Below are positions 9,262 through 17,490 of a DNA stretch of 64,000 nucleotides, in pieces. The DNA comes from Desulfovibrio sp. A2 (GTDB taxonomy: Bacteria > Desulfobacterota > Desulfovibrionia > Desulfovibrionales > Desulfovibrionaceae), in assembly GCF_000226255.1 (NCBI RefSeq), contig NZ_AGFG01000029.1, positions 62,001-126,000 of the forward strand. The letters are read 5' to 3'. Each line of letters begins with the position of its first letter. The first letter of the stretch is position 1. The position numbers and the translations under genes are program-made. Below the pieces are notes generated by a model. The model ran no database searches. It was not told the DNA's origin and saw nothing but the letters and a program-made list of their open reading frames with translations.

Positions 9262-9563
9262 GCGGCCTCCATGCGTGTCCGATGTTGTCATCTTGCCAGA
9301 TGAATCGCGCGCGGAAAAGCCCGGCCCGCCGCCCTGGCGAAAAAATCGGCCAAAAGCGCGGAAGGCGGCGGGGGGATGGCGAAACGATGGCGGAGACGCC
9401 GCGAGGCCGGAGGACGGCGCGGCCCGGGGCCGGGCAACGGCGAAAAGGCGGGGCGGGCGGATGGCCGCACATGGGGTGGAGGACGAAAACGGCCGCCCGC
9501 GACGGCGACTGGCGGCCGTAGGGGCCAGATCAGGACCGGACGAGGCGGAGTGGGCGGCGCGCG

Positions 9564-10133
9564 CTACTTGTTCCGCGCGGCCCTGATCTGGCGCAAGGTG
9601 TCCTCGTAACTGGAGCGGTGGGCGTCGTCGGCCAGGCGCACGGCCTCTTCGGCCAGGCGCTCGGCCTCGTCCAGCTGCCCGCCGCGCGTCAGCAGCAGCC
9701 AGGCCAGATTGTTGCGCGCCGGGGCGGATTCCGCCTCGGGCAGCAGACGCACCGCGCTGCGGTAGTGGCGCTCGGCCTCTTCCAGTTCGCCCTTCTGGAA
9801 CAGCACGTTGGCCAGGAACAGATGCGCCTGGGGCACGTCGTCGCGCACGGCCTCGGCGTATTCGCGCCGGGCCAGGTCCAGTTCGCCCTTCTGCTCGTAA
9901 GCCTTGCCAAGGTCCAGGTGTTCCTGGCCGGACAAGGGGTCCGCGTAGACGCCGATGCGCGGCAGGGCGCACCCGGTCAGCAGCAGGCCCAGCAAGATGG
10001 CGCTCCACGCGGCGAGCGCGGAACGGCGACGGGCCGACAGGCTTGAAGGGGCCGAAGCCGGAACGCGGGCAACGGCCGGGGCAGAGACGGGAACGGAAAT
10101 CGGGGCGGAAGCGGACGGCATGGCGTTCGGCAT
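9564..10133 (-). CDS. TPR-repeat lipoprotein (third gene of PA2779-PA2778 type operon)
   Basis: A 189-residue lipoprotein with a long positively charged N-region, hydrophobic segment and lipobox LLTGC near residue 54. The mature part holds about three tetratricopeptide repeats, e.g. HLDLGKAYEQKGELDLARREYAEAV and NLAWLLLTRGGQLDEAERLAEEAVRL. TPR modules mediate protein-protein contacts, here probably at the inner face of the outer membrane or in the periplasm. GGGAGG sits 4 bases before the ATG at 10133. It follows the C39-like peptidase by 52 bp. In Pseudomonas PA2778 a peptidase and TPR occur in one polypeptide; here they are split. Confidence 0.85.
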   Translation of the reverse strand: MPNAMPSASAPISVPVSAPAVARVPASAPSSLSARRRSALAAWSAILLGLLLTGCALPRIGVYADPLSGQEHLDLGKAYEQKGELDLARREYAEAVRDDVPQAHLFLANVLFQKGELEEAERHYRSAVRLLPEAESAPARNNLAWLLLTRGGQLDEAERLAEEAVRLADDAHRSSYEDTLRQIRAARNK

Positions 10134-10185
10134 GGGGCCTCCCGTGGCGGTTCTGGCTAAGGGGCGGGCGTTGGCGGGGGCTCCG

Positions 10186-10800
10186 TCACTGCCGCCGGAC
10201 CTCCAGCGTCCAGCGGTCGGTGCGGTCCCACGTGCGCAGAAACGATGCCCACGGCAGCCGTTGCAGGGGGGTGCGGTCGGAGTTCACGATGACCGCGTCG
10301 GGCGCGTAGCCCACCACCACCATGAAATGATAGGTGCTCACCAGCCCGTAGCCGTGGTCCACCATGACGATGCGCGGCTGGCCGGAATCCACGGCGGCCA
10401 TCAGGTCGGCCACCGAGCCGTCGTACCAGCGGCTGGCAAGGCCCAGCGTGCGCGGGTACAGGGCAAGGTCCAGCGAAAGGGTGCCGTGCATGCCGGGGCG
10501 GAAAATGGTTTCGGCGATGCCCTCGGGCGTGGCCTGGGAACCTTCCAGCCCAAGGTGGCGCAGCACCCCGGCCAGCGATGCGGGGCCGCACTGGTACTGC
10601 TCCTGCGCGAAGAAGGGCACGTCGGGGATGATGCGTTCGGCTGCCGGGCGGGTGGGGTCCGGCGCGAGGGTGCCGGGGCCGCGCACGCAACCCGTGACCG
10701 TCAGGGCCACGGCGAACAGCAGCGCAAGCAGCACGCGCGGGGCCTGCCCCCGGAAGGCGGGCTGCCCGGCCGGATGGAGCAGGCGGGGCGGGCGGGGCAT
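10186..10800 (-). CDS. PA2778-family C39-like cysteine peptidase, lipoprotein
   Basis: Papain-like (C39/bacteriocin-processing fold) peptidase of about 204 residues. The lipobox is LTVTGC near residue 38. The catalytic cysteine lies in FAQEQYQCGPASLAGVLRHL, the histidine in STYHFMVVVGYAPD, and the third residue in VIVNSDRTP. The PA2778 family pairs with PA2779-type membrane proteins; the native substrate is not established. The start is uncertain: ATG 10800 gives a plausible basic signal peptide but has no good ribosome-binding site, and ATGs at 10857/10851 or TTG 10929 are possible. It sits 143 bp after the PA2779-like gene and before the TPR gene. Confidence 0.8.
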   Translation of the reverse strand: MPRPPRLLHPAGQPAFRGQAPRVLLALLFAVALTVTGCVRGPGTLAPDPTRPAAERIIPDVPFFAQEQYQCGPASLAGVLRHLGLEGSQATPEGIAETIFRPGMHGTLSLDLALYPRTLGLASRWYDGSVADLMAAVDSGQPRIVMVDHGYGLVSTYHFMVVVGYAPDAVIVNSDRTPLQRLPWASFLRTWDRTDRWTLEVRRQ

Positions 10801-10943
10801 GGAAACCGGAGAGGCCGTGCGGCCCGCCCGGCGCGAAGACGGATGCGGCATGAGCATGGCGGAAAAGACACCCCGGCGCGCCGGACCGGCCCGGTCAGGA
10901 CAGGGCACGGCCCGGCGCGGCAGGGGCAAGCATGGCCGGGAAG

Positions 10944-11342
10944 TTACTGGACCACCACGCGGCGGTCGGCGAAGTGCAGGATCAGCACCACCAGCAGGAT
11001 GACCACCAGGATGGCGATGACGAAGCCGAAGCCGTCGCCGCCGTGGGTCAGGTTGTCGATCTTCTTGGCCAGGTCGTGCAGTTCGGCGTCGGACAGCATG
11101 GACAGGCGCTGTTCCACTTCGGCCGAGGAGTAGCCAAGGGCCTGCAGGCGTTCGGAAACCATCTTGTTTTCCAGGGCCTTCTGCACGGTGCCCATGTCAC
11201 CGGTGCGCTGTTCCCCGGCCACGATGCCCGCGTTGGGAACAAAGGCGGCCTCCACGCGGGGCACAAAGCTGAGCAGGCCCATGACGGCCACCATGACCAT
11301 GGCGATGTGGCGCAGGGCGCGCCAGTTCAGAAGCATGTACAT
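10944..11342 (-). CDS. PA2779-family small membrane protein
   Basis: A 132-residue protein with an N-terminal hydrophobic signal/anchor (residues ~13-30, ending RVEAAFVPNAG), a soluble helical middle, and a C-terminal transmembrane helix (FGFVIAILVVILLVVLILHF). The middle contains the recognisable family stretch KALENKMVSERLQALGYSSAEVEQRLSMLSDAELHDLA. It is always reported beside PA2778-like peptidases; its biochemical role is unknown. The ATG at 11342 is preferred because GGAGG lies 5 bases upstream. First gene of the three-gene operon. A weak promoter-like TTGTAA/TAGGCA pair lies upstream on the minus strand near 11475-11450. Confidence 0.85.
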   Translation of the reverse strand: MYMLLNWRALRHIAMVMVAVMGLLSFVPRVEAAFVPNAGIVAGEQRTGDMGTVQKALENKMVSERLQALGYSSAEVEQRLSMLSDAELHDLAKKIDNLTHGGDGFGFVIAILVVILLVVLILHFADRRVVVQ

Positions 11343-11922
11343 GTGTTCCTCCTTCTTGGGGGTCGTCGCCGTCGTCCCGGCGAACGCTGTGCGCCGGGCC
11401 CGGCGTGCGCCGCGCGCGCACGGCACTCGTGAAATTTTCTAGACTTGCCTAGCAGACTTGCATGGCGATTACAAGACATGGCGGTTGCGACAAGACAACC
11501 GAAACCCGATTCCGGCGCGGCATGGCCCATGGTGAGGGATGGGAGAAAGCACGCGCGGGCAGACCGGACGCGGGCCGCCTGCCCGAAAGGCCATGCAGGA
11601 CAGCCTGAAGGAGGACGCGCGCGCCCCTTCTGAAGCGGCACGCGCGGGCCGCCCCACTGCGTGCGGCCGCGCACAGGCCCCTTCTCCGTGCGGGGCCCAT
11701 GGCGAAAGCGCCGCCCTGTCCCCCTGTCTCCCTGCCGCCCCCATCGCCCCCCTCCCATGCCTGCGTTCCCCGGTTCCGCGTGGCGCACGCCACGCCCGCA
11801 CCCCCTCCGGACGCCCCGCCCCCCCCGCCGCGCCCCCCGTGCGGCCGCATCGCCCCCATATTCCCGGTGTAGGGTGGCGCGCGTTTCGCACCGCGATCAA
11901 CCTTCCAACCACCGGAGTCCCC
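11343..11922. other. Intergenic region between divergent operons
   Basis: About 580 bases without a supported gene. The part near 11430-11500 is AT-richer and carries an exact 8-bp direct repeat AGACTTGC at 11441-11448 and 11454-11461, 13 bp apart, close to the probable promoter of the PA2779 operon. The remainder is very C-rich and shows nothing recognisable. Confidence 0.5.
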
Positions 11923-13665
11923 ATGACGGCCACCACCCGGCGCGAAGCCGCCGCGCTGTACGCGGACCTCGCGGCCGACGCCGCCCGGCGCGGCCCGGCC
12001 GCCCTTGCCGCCGTGCAGGCGGAACTGGGCCGCCGCGACCTGTTCTACCTGCTCACCCGGCTCATGAGCCGCGCCGACATGGACCGCGACTGGCTGTTCG
12101 AACGCTGCCGCGAAGTGCAGGCCGCGCCCGACGGCCACCTGGACCTGTGGGCGCGCGAACACTACAAATCCACCATCATCACCTTTGGCCAGACCGTGCG
12201 CGACATCCTGAACGACCCGGAAATCACCGTGGGCATCTTTTCCCACTCGCGTCCGGTGGCCAAGGACTTCCTGGGCCAGATCAAGCACGAGTTCGAGCGC
12301 AACGACCTGCTCAAGCGCCTGTACCCCGACGTGCTGTGGGCCGCGCCCCGGCGTCAGGCCCCGGTATGGTCGCTGGACAAGGGCATCGTGATGCGCCGCC
12401 GGGGCAACCCCAAGGAGGCCACCGTGGAGGCGTGGGGGCTGGTGGACGGCCAGCCCACGGGCAAGCACTTCCGCCTGCTGGTCTACGACGACGTGGTCAC
12501 CCGCGAATCGGTGACCACCCCGGAAATGATCGCCAAGGTCACGGAATGCTGGGCGCTCTCGCTCAACCTGGGGGCCAGCGGGGCGGAGGGGAGCCCGGCG
12601 GACGGAAGCGACGGCCCGGCGGCTGGCGAAAACGGAGACAACACACCCGACCACGCGCCATCCGCCGGACGCGGCGCGGGTCGCCGCCGTTACATCGGCA
12701 CGCGCTACCACTTCAACGACACCTGGCGCGTCATCATCGAGCGCGGGGCCGCCGTGCCGCGCATCCACCCCGCCACGCGGGGCGGCGCGCCCGACGGCCC
12801 CCCGGTGCTGCTTTCCCCGGCGGCGCTGGCCGAAAAACGCCGCCAGATGGGCCCGTACGTGTTCGGCTGCCAGATGCTGCTGAACCCCGCCGCCGACACG
12901 GCGCAAGGCTTCCGCGCCGAATGGCTGCGCCGCTACACGCCCGGCGCGGCGGCCGGTCATGTCTTCGCTCCCGGCAAATCCGGGGAAGGCATTGGCGGCG
13001 TCTTTGGCGGCGATTCCCGCGCCGGGACATCCCTCGAACGCTGGCTGCATTGCAACCGCTACCTGCTGGTGGACCCGGCGGGCGAGCGCAAGAAGTCCAG
13101 CGACTACACGGTGATGCTGGTGGTGGCCCTGGCTCCGGACGGCAACCGCTACCTGCTGGACGGCGTGCGCGACCGCCTGAACCTGACCGGCCGGGCCGCC
13201 GCGCTGTTCCGGCTGCACCGGACCTGGCGGCCGCTGGCCACGGGCTACGAAAAATACGGCATGCAGGCGGACATCGAACACGTGCGCGCCGAGCAGGAAC
13301 GGCGCAACTACCGCTTCGACATCACCCCTCTGGGCGGCCCCATGCCCAAGAAGGACCGCATCCGCAGGCTGGTTCCGGAATTCGAGCAGGGCCGCATGCT
13401 GCTGCCCCACCACCTGCCGTTCATGGATGCCGAGGGCAAACGGCGCGACCTGGCCCGCGAGTTCGTGGACGAGGAGTACCTGGCCTTCCCCGTTTCGCGG
13501 CATGACGACATGCTGGACTGTCTGGCCCGCATCCTGGACCCGGACCTTGGTACGGAATTCCCGGCGCTGGACGGCGGGCCGGACCCGGCGGGACCGGATG
13601 CCCCGCGCCACGGCGCGGGCACCATCGGCGCCACCGGAAACATGGAGTACCCCCTGTATGGCTAG
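11923..13665 (+). CDS. Phage terminase large subunit (orphan)
   Basis: A 580-residue protein with the two-domain layout of tailed-phage packaging ATPase-nucleases. The N-terminal ATPase has WAREHYKSTIITFGQTVRDIL in place of the classical P-loop, and a Walker B-like LLVYDDVVTRE. The C-terminal RNase H-like nuclease has LLVDPAGERKKSSDYTVML and RHDDMLDCLARILDP. A low-complexity Gly/Asp insertion (~residues 213-252) sits between ATPase and the RRRYIGTRYHFND segment. GGAG lies 6 bases before ATG 11923. No small subunit, portal, capsid or integrase gene is in the neighbourhood, so this is either a domesticated gene or a prophage remnant. The frame is intact across the full length. Confidence 0.85.
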   Translation: MTATTRREAAALYADLAADAARRGPAALAAVQAELGRRDLFYLLTRLMSRADMDRDWLFERCREVQAAPDGHLDLWAREHYKSTIITFGQTVRDILNDPEITVGIFSHSRPVAKDFLGQIKHEFERNDLLKRLYPDVLWAAPRRQAPVWSLDKGIVMRRRGNPKEATVEAWGLVDGQPTGKHFRLLVYDDVVTRESVTTPEMIAKVTECWALSLNLGASGAEGSPADGSDGPAAGENGDNTPDHAPSAGRGAGRRRYIGTRYHFNDTWRVIIERGAAVPRIHPATRGGAPDGPPVLLSPAALAEKRRQMGPYVFGCQMLLNPAADTAQGFRAEWLRRYTPGAAAGHVFAPGKSGEGIGGVFGGDSRAGTSLERWLHCNRYLLVDPAGERKKSSDYTVMLVVALAPDGNRYLLDGVRDRLNLTGRAAALFRLHRTWRPLATGYEKYGMQADIEHVRAEQERRNYRFDITPLGGPMPKKDRIRRLVPEFEQGRMLLPHHLPFMDAEGKRRDLAREFVDEEYLAFPVSRHDDMLDCLARILDPDLGTEFPALDGGPDPAGPDAPRHGAGTIGATGNMEYPLYG

Positions 13666-14293
13666 CCCCGCGCCGCTTCCCCCAGCGTCATCGCCATTGC
13701 CCCCGCTGGTGCTGCGCTCGCGCCATCCGTCCCACCCGGCTCCGGTGACGGACGCCGAACTGGACCGGGTATGGAGCACCCTCTCCGATGACGGGCTGGC
13801 CCCGGTGGTGTTCCACGACGGCGGCGTGCAGAGCGCCGCCGACCTGCGCGGGCTGCTGGCCCCGCAACGGGCCTGGTGCTACCTGGTACAGGCTGCGGAA
13901 ACGCCGCTGGCCCTGTGCTGGCTGGACGGCTTCACCGGGCGCGCGGCGCGCATCCATTTTTGCGTGCTGCGGGCCGGGCTGCCCCGCGCCCAAGAGATCG
14001 GCCGCATGGTGGTGCGCTTTCTGCTCACCGCGCCCGCCGCCCCGGCATCCGGGCACCCGGCCCCCTACCGGCTGGACACCCTGGTGGGCCTTACCCCCGC
14101 GCCCTACCGCCATGCGCTGGATTTCGTTGCGCGCCTGGGCTTTCGCCGCGCGGCGGTGATCCCCGGCGGGGCGGTGCTGGCGCGCCCGGCGGGCCGCAGG
14201 GTTTGCAACGCGGTGCTCACCCTGTGCACCCGGCCCGACCTGCCCGATCTGCCCGACATCCCAGACATCCCCGACATCCCCAGCCCCCGCTGA
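13658..14293 (+). CDS. Hypothetical protein, GNAT-like, terminase-linked
   Basis: A 211-residue protein whose ATG overlaps the last 8 bases of the terminase gene, so the two are translationally coupled. The middle shows weak GNAT-acetyltransferase features: a central ARIHFCVLRAGLPRAQEIGR segment and ALDFVARLGFRRA, close to the terminal 'leklGF' signature of that fold. Small GNAT-like proteins of unknown role sit beside terminase genes in some phages, which fits. The C-terminus is a short tandem repeat, LPDLPDIPDIPDIP, encoded by 9-bp repeats at 14234-14280. Function not known. Confidence 0.6.
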   Translation: MASPAPLPPASSPLPPLVLRSRHPSHPAPVTDAELDRVWSTLSDDGLAPVVFHDGGVQSAADLRGLLAPQRAWCYLVQAAETPLALCWLDGFTGRAARIHFCVLRAGLPRAQEIGRMVVRFLLTAPAAPASGHPAPYRLDTLVGLTPAPYRHALDFVARLGFRRAAVIPGGAVLARPAGRRVCNAVLTLCTRPDLPDLPDIPDIPDIPSPR

Positions 14294-14395
14294 CCTGCCC
14301 GGCGGCCCCGAACATATCTGGTTCCGGACACATCTGGCCCCGGCCCGCCCGGCCCCGGAATTCTCCAGGCCAACACAACGCGAACCACACGTGAA

Positions 14396-14428
14396 AAGGG
14401 CCGGAACGCGCGCTGCGTTCCGGCCCTT
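14396..14428 (-). terminator. Intrinsic terminator, 14-bp stem
   Basis: Perfect inverted repeat AAGGGCCGGAACGC / GCGTTCCGGCCCTT with a 5-base loop. On the minus strand the stem is followed by TTTTC. It terminates the DUF3298 gene ending at 14451 and may also stop readthrough from the terminase pair. Confidence 0.8.
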
Positions 14429-14450
14429 GGACAGTGTTTCTTCTTCCCGC

Positions 14451-15239
14451 CTAGTGGGAAACGCCCCACAGCTCCAGCCTCGGCCCGGCGTCCAGCAACT
14501 CCGCCAGCGGCACGTCCACCTGCTGCGGCCCGGACGACCACGGGGCCACCTGATACGGCGGAAAATGCACCCGCACGCCTTCCGGCGTCAGGGCGAGGCT
14601 GGCGTAGTTGTCGGCGTCGGGGCTGGTGCCGCCGCGCAGCATGTCCTCCACCCGGTCAGGCCCCAGCGTCTCGGCCAGCGCCTCGTAGCAGTACGAGGAC
14701 AACAGGGCCAGCGCGCCCTCGGCGTCCGCGAAGATGTCCTCGAACGACAGGCGCGCGCCCGAGGCTATGTCGTAACTCAGGGTGATGATGTCGAGATTTC
14801 CGTGCGCCCCGCCGGTGTAGGTCCAGATGCTGAAGGAAACCGTGGCCCCCCGGTCCCCCTTGGCCGAGGCCCGCGAGACATCGTAGGTCACCTTCAGCTC
14901 GTTGACGAAGCGGTGGGCGTTGGGGTCTGGCCCGCTGGCAACGGGCTGGGGCTCGGGCTCGGCCAGCCCCTGGCGGAACGCGGCCACGATGTGCGCGGCC
15001 CAGCGGGCCAGGTCGTCGTCCACGGCGGCCTGGCCGAATCGGGGGTACCGCACGTCGATGTCGAAATCGTCCTCGCGCAGGGTGATGGAGGCCTCGTTGT
15101 CGCGCGGCGCGCCGGGCTCTGCCGCCCGTACGGGCGTGGAACACGACACCGCCATCGCGACAATCGCCACCGCCGCCATCGCGCGTACCGCCACACCGTG
15201 CGGCCACCATGCCGCAGTAAACCATTTGCCGTCATTCAT
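14451..15239 (-). CDS. DUF3298 (RsiV-like) domain lipoprotein
   Basis: A 262-residue exported protein with hydrophobic N-terminus and a possible lipobox AMAVSC near residue 33. The mature part contains a PdaC/DUF4163-like region (ITLREDDFDIDVRYPRFG) and a DUF3298 domain (FSIWTYTGGAHGNLDIITLSYDIASGARLSFEDIF, then YASLALTPEGVRVHFPPYQVAPWSSG). The same domain occurs in Bacillus RsiV, where it binds lysozyme, and in peptidoglycan deacetylases; its ligand here is unknown. AGGAAG precedes ATG 15239. Single-gene unit with its own terminator, about 100 bp before the exchanger gene ends on the same strand. Confidence 0.8.
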   Translation of the reverse strand: MNDGKWFTAAWWPHGVAVRAMAAVAIVAMAVSCSTPVRAAEPGAPRDNEASITLREDDFDIDVRYPRFGQAAVDDDLARWAAHIVAAFRQGLAEPEPQPVASGPDPNAHRFVNELKVTYDVSRASAKGDRGATVSFSIWTYTGGAHGNLDIITLSYDIASGARLSFEDIFADAEGALALLSSYCYEALAETLGPDRVEDMLRGGTSPDADNYASLALTPEGVRVHFPPYQVAPWSSGPQQVDVPLAELLDAGPRLELWGVSH

Positions 15240-15338
15240 GCCTGCTTCCTAGCACGGGCGGCCCGCCGCGCCAAGGGCGCGACGGGCCGCGAAGGGGTCA
15301 CGTCATGTCCGCATGCGCGCCGTCACCCGGCGCGCACG

Positions 15339-16565
15339 CTACACGCGAAAACCGTAGCGCAAGTCCAGCAGGGTGCGCGGGCGCAGCAGCAGCAAGCCGC
15401 CCGCCAGCACCACATACACCAGGCTGAACCACACGTGCAGCCTGTCGGGCACGTGGGGCAGCCCCATGGCCGCCTCCACCGGGGCCTGGATGAACGGCGA
15501 GACGAACTGGGCCAGGAACAGCGCGAACAGCAGCGCTGCCCCCTTCATGCCGATGCGCATGCGCAGCAGCAGGCAGACGGCAAACAGCGACTGCGCCGCC
15601 GTCAGCAGTATTTCGTTCAACTGGTGAGAATCCATGGGAATGGGCGGGTGCATCGAACCGGAAGATGCCGCGTACACGCCGGGAATCATACCCACCAGCA
15701 ACGTCCACTGATTCAGCTTGGACGAGATCAGGCTGCCCAGGGCGATGCTGGCGTGGCCGCGCATGGCGAACATCAGCGACACGATGAACTCGGGCGCTTC
15801 CGAGGCGATGGGCGCAAGCCACTGCACCAGCAGGAATTCATTGATGCCCAGCACCTTGCCCGAAGCCACCAGGCTTTCGCTGAACAGTTCCGCGTCGGCC
15901 AGGATGACCACGGCGGCGAACAGGAACAGCGACAGGGTGGCGATGCGCCGGTGGCCCTTGGGCAGCCTGGCCAGCACCTCTGCCGGGCCTTCGGCCTCGA
16001 ACTCGGTGCAGGGCCTGCGCGAAACAATCCAGATGTACCACGCGTACATGGAAACCAGGGCCACGCCGTCGTACCACGCCAGCGAACCCTTGATGGGGAT
16101 GATGAACGCATACGCGGTGGCCATGGCCAGGAACACGAGGTCGGTGCGGCGCTCGGCCTCCACCACCACCGCGCTGCGAAAGCGCATCCAGCACACCAGC
16201 ACGATGGCGCTCCAGCCAACCCCGATGAGCAGGCGGTTGGCCCCGGTCATGTTGGCGATGGCGTAGTGCGAATATTCGCTTTCGGGGTGCTGCCCGGCCA
16301 TCCAGGTGAAGTACATGTCCACGGCGTATTCCGGCAGCACGGCGATGAGCGCCACCACCGCCAGGGCCAGGGTCTGGGGAATGTCCAGCTGCGCCACTTC
16401 GCAGGCCCACATCAGCATGAACGATGCGGCCAGGATGGCGCCGCCGGTCAGGCCCGCCATGACCAGCGGGCTGATCTCGGGGTGCAGGGCGCGCATGGCA
16501 AGGCCCGGCAGCGTGGCCAGCACGGCCAGCAGGAAGGGATACCAGTCGCGGAATGCGTGTCTCAC
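15339..16565 (-). CDS. CaCA-family cation exchanger, probably manganese/calcium exporter
   Basis: Polytopic inner-membrane protein of 408 residues with about 11 hydrophobic segments. The two inverted alpha-repeats of the Ca2+:cation antiporter family are visible: VLPEYAVDMYFTWMAG...ANMTGANRLLIGVG, and APIASEAPEFIVSLMFAM...LGSLISSKLNQWTLLVG. Each repeat carries the conserved acidic residue. The GTG at 16565 is preferred because AAGAGG lies 6 bases upstream; the TTG two codons earlier is too close to the site. The leader contains a sigma-70 promoter, a yybP-ykoY-like aptamer and a terminator, so expression is probably induced by Mn2+. This makes metal (Mn2+ or Ca2+) export the best functional guess. 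Confidence 0.87.
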   Translation of the reverse strand: MRHAFRDWYPFLLAVLATLPGLAMRALHPEISPLVMAGLTGGAILAASFMLMWACEVAQLDIPQTLALAVVALIAVLPEYAVDMYFTWMAGQHPESEYSHYAIANMTGANRLLIGVGWSAIVLVCWMRFRSAVVVEAERRTDLVFLAMATAYAFIIPIKGSLAWYDGVALVSMYAWYIWIVSRRPCTEFEAEGPAEVLARLPKGHRRIATLSLFLFAAVVILADAELFSESLVASGKVLGINEFLLVQWLAPIASEAPEFIVSLMFAMRGHASIALGSLISSKLNQWTLLVGMIPGVYAASSGSMHPPIPMDSHQLNEILLTAAQSLFAVCLLLRMRIGMKGAALLFALFLAQFVSPFIQAPVEAAMGLPHVPDRLHVWFSLVYVVLAGGLLLLRPRTLLDLRYGFRV

Positions 16566-16611
16566 AAGCAACCTCTTGATTAAATTAGATAATTCAAGAC
16601 GCGCCGGAGGC

Positions 16612-16660
16612 CAAAAAGAAAAGGCGAGACCTCCGGCATTTCTGCCGTGAAGGTCTCGCC
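16612..16660 (-). terminator. Intrinsic terminator in the exchanger leader
   Basis: On the minus strand GGCGAGACC pairs with GGTCTCGCC around an inner hairpin (GGCA-GAAA-TGCC) and is followed by TTTTCTTTTT. It lies between the aptamer and the exchanger start at 16565, the normal place for the expression platform of a transcription-controlling riboswitch. Confidence 0.8.
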
Positions 16661-16752
16661 AATTGGTCCGGTTTGCGGGTCCGTCCCAACGGCAACGCCA
16701 GGCGCGTGCGCCATGCTGTTGACGTTGCCCTTGCTGGCTACTCCCCTTGCTG
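16661..16752 (-). ncRNA. yybP-ykoY (manganese-sensing) riboswitch candidate
   Basis: The minus strand contains AAGGGGAGTAGCC at about 16748-16736; GGGGAGUAG is the near-invariant L1 loop of the yybP-ykoY class. Twenty bases later ACGTCAACA follows, matching the other conserved loop. A helix GGCAACG/CGTTGCC (16730-16724 with 16698-16692) encloses an inner GGCGC/GCGCC hairpin. A promoter lies just upstream, a terminator just downstream and a cation exchanger after that. Boundaries are approximate, and the 3' side of the basal helix may extend into the terminator region. yybP-ykoY RNAs bind Mn2+ and commonly switch on exporters. Confidence 0.8.
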
Positions 16753-16758
16753 CCTGTT

Positions 16759-16787
16759 CACATACACAGCGCCCGCCCCTCCGTCAA
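16759..16787 (-). promoter_or_regulatory. Sigma-70 promoter of the riboswitch leader
   Basis: Minus strand TTGACG (16787-16782), 17-base spacer, TATGTG (16764-16759). The predicted start near 16752 places the aptamer at the very 5' end of the transcript. Confidence 0.65.
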
Positions 16788-16938
16788 GCCACCCCGCGGC
16801 GGCGTAGGGCCGCCCCCCTTTACAGCACGGTTCGCCGGGCCTATGTCTGGCCCCACACCCCACCGGACCATACCGGCAATCCGGCCCAACGGCATACCGG
16901 CGCAACGCCCCAGCGGGCCGCGTCCACGGAGTTTCCCC

Positions 16939-17247
16939 ATGCATGTTCATGTTCCCAGCGGCGTTTGCAGCAAGCAGATCCAGTTCGACGTGCGCGACGG
17001 CGCGCTGCACGACGTGCACTTTGCCGGGGGCTGCCCCGGCAGCCTCGAGGCCCTCGGCCGCCTGCTCGACGGCATGCCCGTGCAGGACGCCATCGACAAG
17101 ATGTCCGGCATCACCTGCGGCAACAAGCCCACCTCCTGTCCCGACCAGTTGGCCAAGGCCCTGGCCAGCCTGCAGGACGGCCGCCCCCTGGCCGCCCCGG
17201 CGCATGCCGTGGGCTTCGGCCTGAAGCCGCTGAACCCCTTCGGCTAG
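16939..17247 (+). CDS. TSCPD-domain protein (TIGR03905 type)
   Basis: Small cytoplasmic protein of 102 residues. It carries the cysteine pattern and closing motif of the TSCPD family: PSGVCSKQIQFDV, FAGGCPGSLEAL, GITCGNKPTSCPDQLAKAL. The same domain forms the C-terminal metal-binding part of some class II ribonucleotide reductases. As a stand-alone protein its role is not established, though a Zn- or Fe-binding nucleotide-linked function is often assumed. GGAG lies 8 bases before ATG 16939; earlier in-frame codons lack a site and encode unlikely Pro/Arg-rich sequence. Divergent from the riboswitch transcript. Confidence 0.85.
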   Translation: MHVHVPSGVCSKQIQFDVRDGALHDVHFAGGCPGSLEALGRLLDGMPVQDAIDKMSGITCGNKPTSCPDQLAKALASLQDGRPLAAPAHAVGFGLKPLNPFG

Positions 17248-17449
17248 GCAGGCCACGGGGCATTGCTGCATCGCCCTGTCGCCGCCGCCTTTCCCGCCTG
17301 GCCTCACACGGTGGCCACAGCGGCCACGGTGGCCACGGCCGCCCGGTGGCGGATGCGTACACGGCGCGGCCCTCCGCGCCGTGGTTGCGTCCGCCCCCAT
17401 CCCCGGAACAGCACATCCATCGGCTTGCATCCATGCATAACGCCGCCTA

Positions 17450-17468
17450 TGATAGATTTTATCTATCA
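17450..17468. promoter_or_regulatory. 8-bp perfect dyad upstream of the DsrE selenoprotein gene
   Basis: TGATAGAT-TTT-ATCTATCA, 22 bp before the start codon at 17491, in one of the few AT-rich spots of the region. Probably a repressor operator or promoter element. As RNA it could also form a short hairpin just ahead of the weak ribosome-binding site. Confidence 0.55.
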
Positions 17469-17490
17469 ATAAGCAGGCGGGGCGTTTGTC

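Noticed and set aside
6133..9303. A 1056-codon open frame on the plus strand opposite the sensor kinase
   Set aside because: Shadow frame of a G+C-rich gene: no ribosome-binding site, His/Gly/Arg-rich translation without motifs, and the opposite strand has an intact kinase with recognised domains.
11923..14293. A prophage
   Set aside because: Only a terminase and one small linked gene are present; no integrase, portal, capsid, tail or attachment repeats could be seen around them.
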